NCBI GenBank assembly: GCA_001598975.1 | Contig: BBXU01002282.1 | Coordinates: 1-64,000, forward strand | DNA: 64,000 nucleotides | Reading direction: 5' to 3' | Source of the DNA: Parachlorella kessleri | Taxonomy: Eukaryota > Chlorophyta > Trebouxiophyceae > Chlorellales > Chlorellaceae | Part shown: positions 9,912-23,700 of the stretch, piece by piece | Position numbering within the stretch: the first letter of the stretch is position 1 | How the letters are laid out: each line of letters opens with the position of its first letter | Made by a program: the position numbers and the translations under genes | The notes under the pieces: generated by a model | What the model saw: the letters and a program-made list of their open reading frames with translations, nothing else | The model's database searches: none | Told to the model about the DNA's origin: nothing

Positions 9912-12900
9912 ATGATGGGATTTATGGCTGTCATCAACTTTCTCTCCCGGCTAAGGACCGAGGCCTGGTTCCGCGTGGGGTGCCAGGTCCGTCAGTCAGG
10001 TTTTGCCAGCAAGCTGCCCAAGCTGGGCAGAACTGAGCCTTCTCTTTGTCCCAGACTGCCCTGATGGCGAATTGGAGATACCTGAGAGACCCAATAGGCG
10101 TGACAGCGGCTTTCACCAGGGCTTTCGGACTACCCTGGCGAGCGTACAGTGCCCAAAGGCTTGCAGAAGCCGCCCACAGCCCAGTGCAGCAGCTCACCTG
10201 TTTCCCTGCGGACCCCCCTCCACACAGCTCACGTCAAGCTCTGGTCTTGGTGCTGCAGAGCGCGGCCGGGGTGTTTGTCATCCTGGTCATCGTCAGCCCG
10301 CCAGCTGTCTGGGACGCCCTCTCGCTGGAGCCAGTCCTCCTCAACCCCGCCTATATCTCCATCTGCTACCAGTTCGTGCTGCTGCTGAATCGCGGCGGTG
10401 CGGCGGGGCTGTCTCACCTGACCATGGCCGTGCACATGGTGGCGGGGTGCGTGGCCGGCGCTGGCCTGGGGGTGGGCTGCGTGTACATAGTGTACGCAGC
10501 CAACGGCGGATACCATGGTACTGTCACCAAGGTAAGCTCATCGCTGCCTTGGTCCAATTTTAAGAACTCTTCTTATACTGGGTGTGGGCTGGCGAATGCA
10601 GCTGGTTGGCAGCTGCAATGGCACTGTCCCTAAGGTGAGGCTTTCGGCCGCCTAGTCTCAGGTATGTTTTGTACTTCCAACAAGAGGGCTCTCCAGGGCT
10701 CCAGCTTCATAGTCGCTGGTGCTGGTTCCCCTGGGGAGGTAGCGAGCCTGCCTGCGACTGTTCATGTGCCCTGCCAACGTACCCCGGATGCAGCTTCCTC
10801 CTGCTTCTGTTCATAACTCTCCTCCGTGCTACTCCAGCCAGGTAGCTTGCCCTCTGGCTCAAAGCGAGCCTGCCGTGGTGCTAGCAGAAAACACACAACG
10901 GTGGCGTGAGTCCCCCACTACCACAGGCGGCCTTGATGCTTCTACTGTCAGCTCTGACAGGCGGCAGGTTCATAAGTACAGCCCCTGTCTGCTTGCTCTT
11001 GCAGGCCGCCTTGATGCTGGTGCTCTCGGCCTTGTGGCTGTTCATCCTGACTGTCCTGCGCTTCCGCTATCCCCTGCAAAACTACTTCTGGCTGCTGGGG
11101 TCGCTGTCCTTCACAGTCGCAACCGCCGCCTCCTACCACCAGCAGGCAAGGCCCCTGGTTAACAGGGTGTTAGGATACCCCGGCTTGCACTGTTACTTTT
11201 GCTCCTGGTCTGCTCCCTCCACATGCCACCGGTGCCTCCTACTACCAGCATGCAGCTTTTTTTGTGCGTCTTTGAATTACTCACGGCTGCTGTTGACAAA
11301 ACACACGCACGTGGCAGGTCCTCGACACCAGGCTTTGTTATGATGTGGCGTTATGCAGCTGTTGCACTTGCCAGGAGTGCACGCACCGCCGACCACAGGT
11401 GCTGTTGGTGGTGCAGCAGTCCAAAGTAGGGAATGATGCAGGGCTGAAATTAGAGAATTAACAACGGTACAGTTGTACCTTTTGCTGCTGCCTGCAGGAT
11501 GACATGTGGAAATTCCCGCTATACTGGATGATGTTCAATGCCATTGGGGCCGCGGCAGCTTGGCTGTCGGCAACGCTTGTCTTCCCCATCACAGCAGGTG
11601 GGGCGTGCCACCTGTCAAGCAACCGCACACTGTATGCCTATCGGTGCTGATGTGATGCCGCTCCATTTGCCCTTGTGCAGCAGAGTTCAGTGGAGCCAGC
11701 TAAGTCTTGTAATAGTCTTGTGCTCGCCACCTTTTCCAAGCCGTCCATATCCTGGCTGTCTTACCTGCTGTTAAGACACTCCTTCCTGCTGCGCTCTGGG
11801 GGTCTAAACACCTCTACCCTATTGCCCCCGTGGGACTCTCGTTCCCTAGCGCTTGCTGGTGGCTTGCAGGCACGACCGTGAGGGAAAGCCTGGCGCATGC
11901 GCTGCGCTGTGAGGGGCGCCTGGTGGCTGGCACCCTGGCCCTGGCCACCGGCGAGGTGAACCCGGCTACCGGCTTCCTCTCCAAGGCTACAGGGGAAGCG
12001 GAGCAGCACATTGGCATCGACTCTGGGCTGTTCCCAGAGGTGGTGGCCCTCCAGGAGGTCTCGGGGGCTGCCAGCTCCCATATTCAGGTGTGCTTCTTGG
12101 CCTGGGTGAGCATGCTGTGCCAAGCTGGTGCAAGATTTGATGGCTTAACGTAGTCTTGTCCTACAATGTACTGCATCACGGGATGTAATGGCGTGGATGC
12201 CTGCCAGGACCAACAGATAACATGTGGTGTGCTGCACCCACGAGTAATTTAGATAGATATATCCTCCAACCACCAATATCACTGAAAGCATGCACTACCT
12301 GGTTTCCTGATGGATGTCAGGTGGACCCTGAGTTTCAAGTATGGTGGCGTTGCAAGACAGTGGTGACACCGAATGCCCCCAGTCTCTCTCATGAGCACTG
12401 GCAGGAGACTTAGTGCATCCACCGCGCAAGTCCATGCGTGTACCCTTGTGTTCCCCCACATGCAGAGAGCGGTGCAGCACCTGGTGGCGGCCCGGCAGGA
12501 CATTGACTTGTACCGCCGCCAGCGCCGCTTCACGGCGGGCCCGCACCGCCTGCTGTGCACGCTGGTGCGCAGCGTGCTGAGCACCATGATGATGGCGCTG
12601 TACCCTCTGCAGACGGGCAGCATGAACTGCGCGCTGTGCTGGTGAGGGGTGCCAGCAATCTGTAAAGATTCTTGTACGATGTTGAGTGGTGGGGACGCGT
12701 GCTTAGCACCCCAAGTTCAGCGTTGCACCTCCTGACAGGCTGGCCATGACCTATGAAGAGACTAGTCAGTGCTGTGGGAAGCCTGGGTTGTAGCTAAAGC
12801 TTGAACTCTGTACTCTCTCTGTTAGTAGAGTGGTGGTGGTGGTGAGATGCTGGCTTGCGTGGGGTCATTGCTGTGAAGCTTGAGACAGGCCGGGCATCTG

Positions 12901-15900
12901 CTTGCGGCCTTGAGGGGGAGCGTGCCCAGCGCCGGATTGGTAGCGTTGCAACGGCCGGAGCCTCCACGAGCGAGCAAGCCCTGTGCTGACCAACTGTTTT
13001 TGATTGGCATGTGAGGAGGAGGCATTCATCGACCGGCTGGGCCCTACACACTGAGGCAAGAGCTACAGCAAGGGCAGCAGCAGGCGCTCACCATGACTCA
13101 CCCCCCGTACCCTTGCAGGCAGCACCGCGAGAAGCTGCTCCAGCTGGCAGGCGCCCTGCAGCACTGCTGCAGCGAGGCGGCCGAGGTGGTGCAGCAGCAG
13201 CGCAGCACGCCCCTCGGGCAGGCGCTCGACTCCCTGCGGCGGGTGGAGGACGCCTATGCTGCCCTGTTCCTGGATGCGCGCGAGAGGGCCGCCACTGCTG
13301 CCGCTGGGGTGGAGCTGTCGGAGAGCCATGTGGCGTTTACCATGCTGCTGTCGCTGCTCTTCACGCTGTGCACACGGGTGAGACAGTGGCTGGCTGGTGG
13401 GTTTTTTTTGTCTGGATGGAGCAGCCGCCACGTGGTCTTGGCCAGGTGATTGGTGGAGCAGGGCTAGGGGAACAGAGCTGCTCTAATGCCCGCCCACGTC
13501 CCGTGCCGGCAGCTTGTGCTTGAGTATGGGAAGGCAGACCTGCGTGGGCAGCATGGCTAGGTTTATTGAAGGACAGTACGCAAGTTGGGATGTGTGGTTA
13601 TGGAGCCAGCAGCACTCAACAGGCGGTGAGCAGCAGGTAGGAGTAATGTAAGATGTTAGGTGCGTCAACTACCTAGGTGGTGTGCTCAACCCTGGCGTGC
13701 ATCATCGGGCTTGAGGCGCTGATCTCTCTGCTCCCGCTGCGGCCTAGGCATGCTCAGGTGGGTAACAAGCATGGTATGGCTGTCATGTATTCTTTGCTGC
13801 AGATTCGCCGGCTGTTTGTGCTGCTGCCGGGTGTGCTTGGGAAGGACCAGCCGGGGGCCTCGACGGCTGTTGCAGCCCACGTGCGCAGCTCCCACTCCTG
13901 GGACCTCGTCCTCAGAGAGCAGGTGGGTGCCGCGAGCGTGTCCCTCCATTGCCCCTGTGGCCACAAGGGAGCAGCACGCACCTTGGGTGGATGTTGCCTC
14001 CATGGCGAGGATGCTTTGGCTGACGCAAGCCAATGGTAATTTAGCTTGTGCAGCGCAGCGAAGCGGAGGCTCTTATGTGACTGCAATGCAGGCATGGGTG
14101 CCGGAGTTTATCTGCCAGGGTTTGACACATTGAAACTCCTCGTGATGCAGAAACATGCAGTATTGTTCTTTGACAGGGCATGGCCGCGCACATGCCTGCA
14201 GGCGTCTCCCCTCCAGCCGGAGATGGCCGCCCTCTCGCTGATGCAAGCCTCCATCCTGCCCGCCCCAGCCCCCGCCACCGCCATGGCCGCCGCGACCCCC
14301 TCTGGCCTGCACACCCCAGTGGGCAGCGGCGACAGCCCCCAGCAGACCCAGAAAGCCCTCCAAGCCCAGCAGGCAGCTGGCAGCATCGCCTGGCCGGGGC
14401 CAGCCGGCAGCCCTGTGGCAGCAATGCCGCTGGAGCCTAGCCCAGCGTCCCTGCCAAGGGCAATCACTGCATCGCCCCTGGCCACGCTGCGGCCGGCGGC
14501 CGCTAACGGGCTTGACCCGCGCCAGCAGCAGCCCCGCCGGCGGTCCTTCCAGCAGCCCTCAAAGCCGCTTGCCGATGGCAAAGCCGGGCAGCAGCAGCAG
14601 GAGGAGAAGGAGGAGGAGGAGGAGCAGGGGGGCTTGAAAAAGGGCAGCCTTACTGCCGGCAGCATCAGCCGCAAGTGGCTGCGGTTGCTGGGCAGGCTGC
14701 GGCGGGCCTGGGAGGCGTGCAGCGGCCGCACAGGCATCAACTTGATACACATCAGCCTAGGGGTGCAGGTGCGGGGATTGCATGTGTCACCCCCCAGGAG
14801 GCTGGCTCTGGTTGCTTACTGTGTGGCCCTGTTGGCGGGCCTAGCAAGGCCGCCCAAGCGCTTCTGCTCTCTGGCGTCTTTGCAAGCATAGTTAGTACTC
14901 GCCCTGGCGTGTGATGAGGTCCCGCTGCTTTACACTGCCTTCATACCTGTGGTTGGGAAAGCATCAGGGCATCACCACCTCCCAGTTGTGCAGATGGTGG
15001 TGGCCGCCACGATCGTGATGTTTGGCGTCATCATCCCCGCCGTCAATGATGCCCTCGGCGGCCGGGTGGCCTGGGCCCTGTTTGTCGTCACGCTCATCCT
15101 GGAGCCGTCCACAGGTGTTGTTAACTTTGTAATGTCACCTGCTGGTGGACTAAGGGACGCCTACTCCTATGCTAGGCAGCAATATACCTTAAGGCGACAT
15201 TGAAGTCTCAACATCATGTGCCTAGTCTTGCCTTAGTTTAGGTTTGGCTAGCACGACCGAGTCTAAGCACGTGCTCGCTGCTGCTGTGGGAAGCGGATAG
15301 TTGATTAATTCATTAATTGCTACCTTGGGGCAGCCTGGACCCCTCACTGTCTCCCTCCCTGTGTCTGTGCAGGCGCCATGCTGTTCAAGGGCCTCATGCG
15401 CTTATCTGGGACCGCTCTTGGCGGGCTGGCGGGGCTGGGTGGCATCTACTTTGCCTTCCTGTGCAACGGGGCGACCTACGAGAACCACCCCGCAAAGGTT
15501 CGTCTCCACAGCTGCCTGCTGTTGCCAGACTGAGTGCAACTTTGCGTCCCGTTGTGAGTACATCTAGCCCAGCGCTCATGTACACCTGGCAAGGCAGTGC
15601 CAAAAGCGGCTCCAAAGCACTTGTTGTGGGCCGCCACCCAGGCCCACCCCTGCATGCACCAGCATAGCCCACCCCATCAGCAAGTGTTTAACTTGCACGA
15701 CTTTTTCACTGTCCATGCATGCAGTTTGTAGCCATGGTGGCCTACCTCACCGTGTTCAGCTTCATGGGGGGGGCGCTCACCATCAGGTTCAACCTGCACA
15801 GCTGTGAGTGGCTCCTCTCCCTTTCTCATGCCGACTTCTGTCACTGCCCTGTCTCTCCTGTCATTATATGTAGCGCAAGGCGCCTCCTCTCTATACAGCT

Positions 15901-18900
15901 ACAGCCGGCTCATGCGCAACGTCCCTCATCGCGTGGTGGTGACACGAATGCCTTGGACCTCACCGGCAGCCTAGAATGGTGTAAGTTACCTGTGCTGTCT
16001 GCCCACCTTTACGCCAAGCCGAGGTCCATGTCATACATCAATTGATCATCTTCCTTCCCCCCTCCCCCGCAGACGCCTTCATTATTGCCAACCTGATCAT
16101 GGCCATGGTCGCGCTCCCTGCTTACCTGACCGCCCACCCCATGCCCATGCTGGCGCTGTGGCGGGTGGTCAACACCGCCATCGGCGTGGCCGTGGAGGCG
16201 GCGGTCGCGGCAACCGTCTTCCCGGTGACTGCCAGGTGCGAGGCCGGGGATGATGCTTTGAGGTTGCATCATTGGATGATCACCGGTAGGAAGGGCGCCG
16301 GGTGATGGTGTGCTGGAGAGGTGCGTAGGTGGACTGGCAAGGGCCGGGGAGCCGAAACCCAGCTACATATTTATGCTGTGGGTTACAACTTGTCACACAC
16401 ATGCACCGTCCTTGGTGCCCTGCAGGCGCTTGTTCCGCAGCGCCATGGCATCCGCACTGGACGAGCTGGCAGAGGTGGCAGCCACTGCACTGGGCGGCTA
16501 CCTGCCCAAGCAGCGGCCAGGGCAGCAGCCTCCGCCGCTGGGGCTGGGGCCAGGGTCCCTGCCGCCTCTTGATGGCTGGGAGGGGCTCCGAGGCCAGCAA
16601 GGCAACCAGGCTAGGCCGCCAGCAAAGGCGCCGGTGCGGCGGTTCGATACAGCCACCAGGCTAGGGGGAGCTGCGTCACCTGAGAGAGCAAAGTGGGCAG
16701 AAGGGACGGGAGCGGCTTCGGCGCTGCTGCCGCCCGCGGCGCCGCACCAATCCGCTTCTCTTCACCTTGAGGCGGTGCCAGCCAGAGGCACGGGGAGCTT
16801 TACAGCGCAGCGGCGGAGCACGGCAGCGGCAGCGAGCGCTGGGGTCACCGCTGCCGCGTGGGCGCTGCAGCTGGCCACCAACAGCAGCTTCCATCCATAC
16901 ATGCCGACGGGGTACGCCATGCACAGCGAGAGCACCACGCCACGGAGCCCCCCCGACCAACAGACCCCGCTCATGTCCCGGGCCGGCAGCGCCAGGGCAT
17001 CGCTGGACTTTAGCCCGCGGCCAGGGCCACAGCACGGGCAGCACGCAGCACAGCAGGGGAGCAGCAGCGCCCGGAGGGGCGGCAGCTTTGACTGGCGGGG
17101 CGACAGCCGAGGGTCGACCATGCGGTCGGTCGAGGAGGATGCGCCCTTGGAGGAGGAAAGCGTGGAAGGGGAAGCAGGGGTGGGGCCAGTGGGTGGTGGA
17201 GGCAAGGAGCATGCCCATGCAGCAGCAGCCCACGGGCTTGAGCCGGGCGGGAGGGGCGGGGTCTTGCCGGCGCAGCAGGCAGAGCATGGCTATCCCCCGC
17301 CGCTAGCGCGGCAAATCATGGCCCAGGCAGCAGCAGCAGCAGCAGCAGCAGGCCTGCCTCCCCCTCCTCCAAGCAGCTCCCAGGACCAGCAGCCGCGGTA
17401 CACCCTCAGCGCTCATAACGTGCGCGCTCTGCCCAGCCCTGAGCTCAGCCCGGACAAAGCGCAGCAGCCGCCCCATGCCAGCCGCGATGCCGTCGTCTCT
17501 GCTGGCATCGGTGGAAGTGCGGCCGGTGCAACTGGAAACACCGGCGGCAGTCACCCTCGCCTGCCGCAGCAGCGTGCGTCGGTGTCCCTCGCTGCGCTGA
17601 CGCGCACGCTGAGCGCCCCCGAGGCGCCGCTGCTCCAACGCACGGCCAGGCTTTCGTCAGATCCTGGCCTGCCAGCCAGCCAGGGCCCTCAGGGAAGTTC
17701 CGGACCAGCATTGCCGCCACAGTTGCCGGCCTCTGCAGCCACAGCGGCTGGGCAGCTGGCCCAGTTGCAGCTGCAACAGCTACGGCGGGCGCTCTCGCTG
17801 CCGCAGGGGCCAGCCGCCGGCTTGAGGCCCGGGCTACCGCCCACTCCCCCACGCACACAGCAGCGGCCGCAACCCCAGCAGCAGCAGCAGCAGCCGGCGT
17901 ACCAGTACCTTCAGCAGCAGGCCCCCGTCGGCCTCCCTAGCAGTCCCTCCTCCATCCTGCCACCGTACAGCCTGCCGCCCCCCATCTACACCACCTCCAA
18001 CACGACCTGCGGCGGCATGGTGTCGATTTATGTGCCCCTGAGCCCCCTGTCGAACTTGGGAGGGAACCCCCAGGGGCACAAGGTATTTGGGCGGCGGTAC
18101 CTGCGGTACCACGAGGCCGGCAGTAAAGTGCAGGCCAGCGTGGACGCCATGCAGCGGCTGGAGAACGCGCTGAAATATGAGGTCTACCCATGGGGACACC
18201 CCCGCAGGTGTGAGCTTTGGTGGCGATTAGGGTTGAGCATTTTGTGCGGTGATTTCTGTGGCGACGTGCACAGGTTGTTGGTGAAACCGGGTGGGGGTGC
18301 CGCTTCAGCATGTGCAAGCGTGCTGCCTCGCATGCTCTAGGTGCCTGAAGTGCTCATGAATGCGCCTTAAGTGAGCAGCCAGCATTCAAGAGGAAGCCGG
18401 GACGCACCTGGCTGCGCTGCCCAGTGTCCTGAACTACAGAAAGCCACAAGAGTGTGTCTGGCTGCCTGCCGCCTGCAGGTTCCCCTTTGAGCCCGGCTAC
18501 CGCGGCCAGCGCCTGGTCCGCCACATGCTCAACGTGCTTGCGGCCTTCGCCAACAACGTGGACGCGCGCGAGGGCCTGCGCGGCCTGCCGCTGCTGGCGC
18601 CGCTGCAGGGCCAGATTCGGGCGGCGGTGGGGCTGCTACAGGAGTGCCTGCACGCGTTCGCGGGGCTGGTGCGGGGGCGCGTCACAGTATCCAGGTGGGT
18701 GGGCGGTTTCCGTGGTGTGCCTGCCTGTGGTGGGCCTGTGACTTGTGGGACAGCGGATCTGGCAGCGTGCTTGCCGGTATTTTTGGGTTGAGCAGGGGTG
18801 AAGCCAAGTCGCTGTGGCCGGGGGTAGGCGGGTCCCATGGTGGGCGCTGTCAGGGCGATGCCTGGGGCAGAGTGCCTGGCAGGAGTGCCTGCACGCCTTT

Positions 18901-20070
18901 GCGGTGTGTCTACTGCGGTGCGGGGTGCCCGGTAAGCCAGGGAAAGCAGCAGGCACTGCACCCAACCCTGGTGTCCAGGTCAGGTTGCCTTATCCAGCCT
19001 TCACACCTCACCCGCTAGGTTCACTATGTGTGTGTGCGTGCAGCGCGGTGGGGCTTGTGGAGCAGCTGGAGCGGCAGACCCTGCATCTGCTGTCGGCGGC
19101 GGGGGAGCGGGGCCCCGCCCAGCTGGCGGCGGAGGGCCTCGGCCGGGCTGGCAGCAGCGCGGAGCTGGTTGAGGGGCTGGCCTTCCTGGGGATGCTCTAC
19201 AATGCCGGCTATGTGGTGAGTCTCTAGGTGCTTGTAGGCCGGGAGGATTAAGCGGAGACTGGCTGGCAGCAGTGCGCAGCTGGTGGGGGCGCTGGCGTTT
19301 GGCGTTGGTGCGCAGCTTGTTAGGTGTGTCGGGTGCGGGGTGCTTGGTATAAAGCATAGGAAGCCGTGGAAGGTGGGTGTATCATGGGCTTGAAAGCAGT
19401 TTTTGGCAGGCTCAGGCTCGCTACACACCTCTTGGAGTCGCGCTTAAGGGTGCGCTGGGGTGGCACATGTGCAGCCGCGGTGTCTGCATCGATGCCGGCC
19501 CGCCCCAGTGGTGTGCCTGCCGTCCTGCATGCACAAGCATGCTAGCCTCACTGCGGACGCAGAGCTCCCCCCACTGCGGCGCCCCGTGTGCAGGCCCGCC
19601 TGCTGTGCCTGGCCCTGGTGCACACCTTCCGCTCGGAGCACCCCCGCGAGGTGGCCCTGGCCAGGAGCTCCCTCCTGGAGGTGCCCGCCCGCGGCGCCAC
19701 CGCCACGCTGGCAGCCGACAGCCTGCTGCTGGCCTCCAACGGCCTGCTGGGGGCGGCGCTGAGACTGGACTCGGGCTCCCATGCCTCTTACGAGGGCGCT
19801 GCGGCGGCGGCCGCAGAGGCGGCGATGGGTGCAGCGGCTGCTGGCGGCGGCGAGACCGAGGGTGGAGAGGTGGAGCTGGCAGCCCTTGATGTGGACGGGG
19901 ACGGGGATGGTGCGGTTGCTGCTGTAGCTGGCGAGGGAGATGGGGTGCTGGCAGCGGGGGAGGTTGAGGAGCAGGGGCCATCCCTGTGGCGCGCCCTCTT
20001 GACGGGAGATGCAGGGAGCACGCCCCCTAACGCCGCCATGCTGGGAGGGCTAGGTTGGGAGGCTGTGTGA
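9912..20070 (+). CDS. ALMT/FUSC-like polytopic membrane transporter with very long disordered loop
   Basis: Probable anion/organic-acid channel or exporter of the ALMT/FUSC (aromatic acid exporter) superfamily, about 1,780 residues. Exons: 9912-9974 (start uncertain; ATG at 10064 is an alternative), 10055-10531, 11005-11145, 11498-11597, 11870-12087, 12466-12641, 13119-13377, 13677-13757, 13803-13922, 14202-14768, 14994-15114, 15373-15497, 15725-15803, 16073-16235, 16426-18207, 18479-18694, 19044-19215, 19594-20070; all phases from 10055 onward agree. The N-terminal half has about six membrane segments, for example VLVLQSAAGVFVILVIV and YWMMFNAIGAAAAWLSATLV. The C-terminal half repeats the pattern and ends with WRVVNTAIGVAVEAAVAATV before the cytosolic helices, as in ALMT/FUSC proteins. 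Exon 16426-18207 is a Gln/Pro/Ala/Ser-rich insert of roughly 590 residues. A hidden intron within 10055-10531 is possible. Substrate unknown. Confidence 0.7.
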
Positions 20071-20733
20071 CAGCCGACGCGCGCACATGTGCGCCCTGGC
20101 GTCTTGGGCAGGCATCTTGAGCTGTAGGCAAATAAAGAAACTCACTATCATGAAGGCATTTACTCTATTGTCCGCAGACAAGTCTCCGTCCTTATCTACT
20201 TCATGTCTCATGTTATCTTCCGTTGTGACTGAACATTGTTGTGTTCGCTACATCATTTCATTCCATGCAGGCCTAGATACAAGGTCCTGCCTGGCTCTGT
20301 CATCGTCTTGTTATGGTCTCGCAACTTGAGCACCTGTTGAGTACCTTGTGTATGGATTCCCTGTATTCTTTGTTGACACGTGCTGCCAAGGATGTGACGC
20401 AGGGGCAGGGACAAGTCCTTGTACTCATTGCTGTGCCCTGTCAAGCACAGTCGTTCATTCCATGTTCCTGGCTTGCAATCGGTGAGGTCGTCTTGTCTAG
20501 CTTGGCCCCAACGTGGTGAGAAGGGGACCAAGTCTATGGAAGCACAGGCTGGACAGCTGTACATTCAAGCGCCGGCGCCTCGTTGGCTTCCTATTTGTGG
20601 CACGGTACTACCTCTGTAAAATGGTATGCGTTTCTGATTACAAATTACTTATAGTATACAGCTGGGTTTTGCACACGGCTGGAACCCTGCACTTCCTCAT
20701 TCTCACTCCGTGTCGCCCTAGCTGGCAGCGTGA
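20071..20733. other. 3' flank of transporter and 5' flank of MMTAG2 gene
   Basis: An AATAAA hexamer at 20131-20136, about 60 bases after the transporter stop, is a plausible polyadenylation signal. The rest holds no recognisable coding sequence and presumably includes the promoter of the next plus-strand gene. Confidence 0.5.
20131..20136 (+). terminator. Possible AATAAA polyadenylation signal
   Basis: AATAAA occurs about 60 bases downstream of the transporter stop codon, a normal position for a 3'-end signal. Support is positional only. Confidence 0.35.
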
Positions 20734-23700
20734 ATGGCAGGAATCTACAACGGACCTGCTAGGTAAGTCACCAAGGCAGTCGTCCGTGCTTCAGTGTTCA
20801 CACCATCCCATCCACTGCCTCAGGTCCTGATCGCACCTGCTTGTTTCTTGCAGAGGCGGGACAAGGTCAGTTGTCATCTAGAATTGATGGCCGCGTTGCA
20901 GGGCACCGGGCAGAAAGTCTTTGCGTGTTCGGCACTCCGCCCTGCATATTTCAGGGTGCAAGAAGTTTGCTGGGTTTTGATTGTTGAGTGTACACGATTC
21001 TGCCAGTCTGCCAAGTTGCCTGCTGCTGCACAGGAAGGCTCTGAGCCTCGGGCTCCATTAGGTTTGCGCGAACGCTAGCACAGAAGCCGTGCTACTTTCT
21101 CCCTCCACGGCTGCTGCCCAACCTCCTCGCCCTGCTGCTGCCGCTGTGCTGCTGACTCTTGCTGGCTATGCCTGCAGAGGTGGCAAGGACCAGTTCTCCT
21201 GGGAGAATGTGAAGAGTGACAGGGACCGCGAGTACTACCTGGGCCACAGGGTGGGGGGGGGGGGGGGCACCAACAGGGGGGCCGTGGTATAATTTATCTA
21301 TGTAGGCTGGGGTTGGTGGGTGGGCATGTCTGGAATCCGTCAGGTGCGCGGAAGCACAGGACATGTAGCAATCTGGTGAGGGCTGGTATTGCTGTGCTAT
21401 GCTATCCTGCCACGAACTTCACTGCAAAGCCACACCCACCATTGTGCGCCCTATTGATATTCTTGTCGCCGGCTGTCTAGATAGTTCATAGCCGGCCCTG
21501 AATCTCCAACAAGCAAGGCGAGTCAGCACAGGTGCGATGCCTCTTTCATTGTGCTTGCAGCGTGAAGGCGCTTGCTGGCAGGTGGCAGAAGGGCAAGGAT
21601 GTGTACTGGTACACGCGGGAGAAGGATGAGGGAGGTCAGTCCCAGGAGGCCGAGCTTCGTGCCATCAAGCAGAGAGAGGAGGACCTCATGATGGAGGTAG
21701 GGGGCTTGAGAGGGCTGTGTTGGTTCACCATGTGGTGGGTTTGCGTGTCAAAGTAGGGGCGGAGGTAGGGATTTGTGTGGTTGCTGTCCCAGGTCCCAGG
21801 TGTTGTTGTCACGGGCACGCTCCTCAGCCTTGGGGTCGGTGGAGGTTGGCATTTGTGGGTACTGCTTGTTCTACGAGGGTGAGTGCTATCTAATGTGGGA
21901 TGGAGACTGGGGTGCTGGGGCATTGGGTGGTTAACTGCGCGAGCTCTCCTTGTTGGCCTGCATATCTCACCCAGTGTACTGCAGCCCAAGACCCTCAGCA
22001 GCCGGGGCCAGGCGGACCCTTCCCAAAGGGACAGGGTGAACAACATACCTGTCTGGCTGCCCTTTCCCAGAAGGACAGAGTAGCAACGCACTTGCCTGTT
22101 GTGGTCGCTCCTCCTGCAGGCGCTGGGCCTGAAGCCCAAGGCCCCCAAGCAGCTGGGCCAGGCCAAGCTGGACAAGGGCGACCTCCAGCGGCTGCTGTCG
22201 CGGGGGGAGGAGGAGGGGGGAGGGGGGCTGGACACGGCGGGTGACGCCGCGGCGGCCGCGGTGGAGGAGGCGGACCGTGTGAAGGGGTTGGGCTTTGCGG
22301 CGGGGGCCAGGTGCGGTTCTTGAGGGCAGCAGTTGGTTGGCTAGTGGTGTGGTTGGTGCCATGTGGTCGTATGCGTAGGGTGGCGATTGGGATGGGCGGT
22401 TGGGGAGTGGTTTGCTGTGAGCGCCAGTGCGAGGGGGAAGTGCCAGGGAGTGCAAATGACTGCACGTGGGGGAGTTCAGAGAGTTCTCTTCTATAATATC
22501 CAAGTACAGCAGGACATGTGTGGCTGCTCCTGTCTAGCTGCTGCTCAAGTCCGCATGTTTTCTGGAGGTACGGCCCATATTAGCCCACCTCTGGGTGGGT
22601 AGGGCAGCGGGCTCTGGGCCCTGCGCCTGCACCCGGCCACTGTTCCACAGCAGAGCGGGGGTGGTGCTGTGGGAGTCGTGATGGGCCGCTCCCAGTGCAT
22701 GAGCATTTTCTCGCAACAAAACTGCCCACAGGTGCCTTCCACTGTCAAAATGTTCTATCCAGGGAAGGGTCTTATATGGTGGCAGCCTGCAGTATGCCTC
22801 CCAACAGGCGTCACCCCACCTACCCCCTGCCGCCTGCTGACAAACTTGACTAAATGTGTGCAGGGGCGTCATTCAGCAGGGCCAGGAACAAGACATGCTG
22901 GCAGGCGTGGGCACCGGCCGGCAGCAGCAGCAGCAGGCAGCAGCGGGAGCGGCAGGGGCCGGCGGCGGCACTGCAGCAGCGGGGGCGGCTCCGCTGCGAC
23001 GCGGCGGCGGGGCAGGAGGGGGCGCGGCGGGCGGCGCTTCGCTGACTGCGGAGCAGGTGCGGGAGCTGAAGCGGCTGGCCAAGAAAGAGGAGCGGCGGGC
23101 GGCCAAGAGAGCCAAGAAGGAGGCTAAGAAGGTGAGGTTGGGCGTTTCTGACCAGCTGGAGGCTGCCTATTCTAGGGTGCTTGAGTGTTGTTGAGGGATC
23201 ACAGTTGATGTAGGGGAGATGCAAGTGAAATTTGGAGTGGCGCTGGAAGCTCCTACGCAGGATAAACAGTGTGTGTGTAGGGGGGGGGGGGGGGGGGGGG
23301 GTCCGTCAACTGATGCTGGCTGTAAGGGTTATTGTGCTGCTGGTTGTCGCCATGTGCAGGCTAAGAAGGCAGCCAAGAAAGTTAAGGCAAAAGAGGACAA
23401 GAGGGGGAAGCGCAAGCGCGACTCTCCCTCCAAAAGCAGCAGCAGCAGCGGCAGCGACGCTGACGGCGGAAGGGGGAAGGCAAGCCGGGTGGAAGCAGCA
23501 GCCCAGCGGGGCCAGCAGCAGTTGGCGGCGCCGGCGGCTGGGAGGGCGGCCCATGGGCTGTCCCCGCGGCGGGGGCTGGGTGCGGGGCGGGAGCGTAGCA
23601 GGGACCGGGGGGAGGAGCGTAGCAATGGAAGGGGTGGAGAGCAGGGGAGGGAGCGGGCTCAGCGGGGCAGAAGCCAGAGCCCCACACCGGCCGCTGAGGC

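Noticed and set aside
16676..17287. Minus-strand and alternative-frame open frames across the transporter's long exon
   Set aside because: The plus-strand exon keeps phase with both neighbours; the others have no splice partners or motifs.
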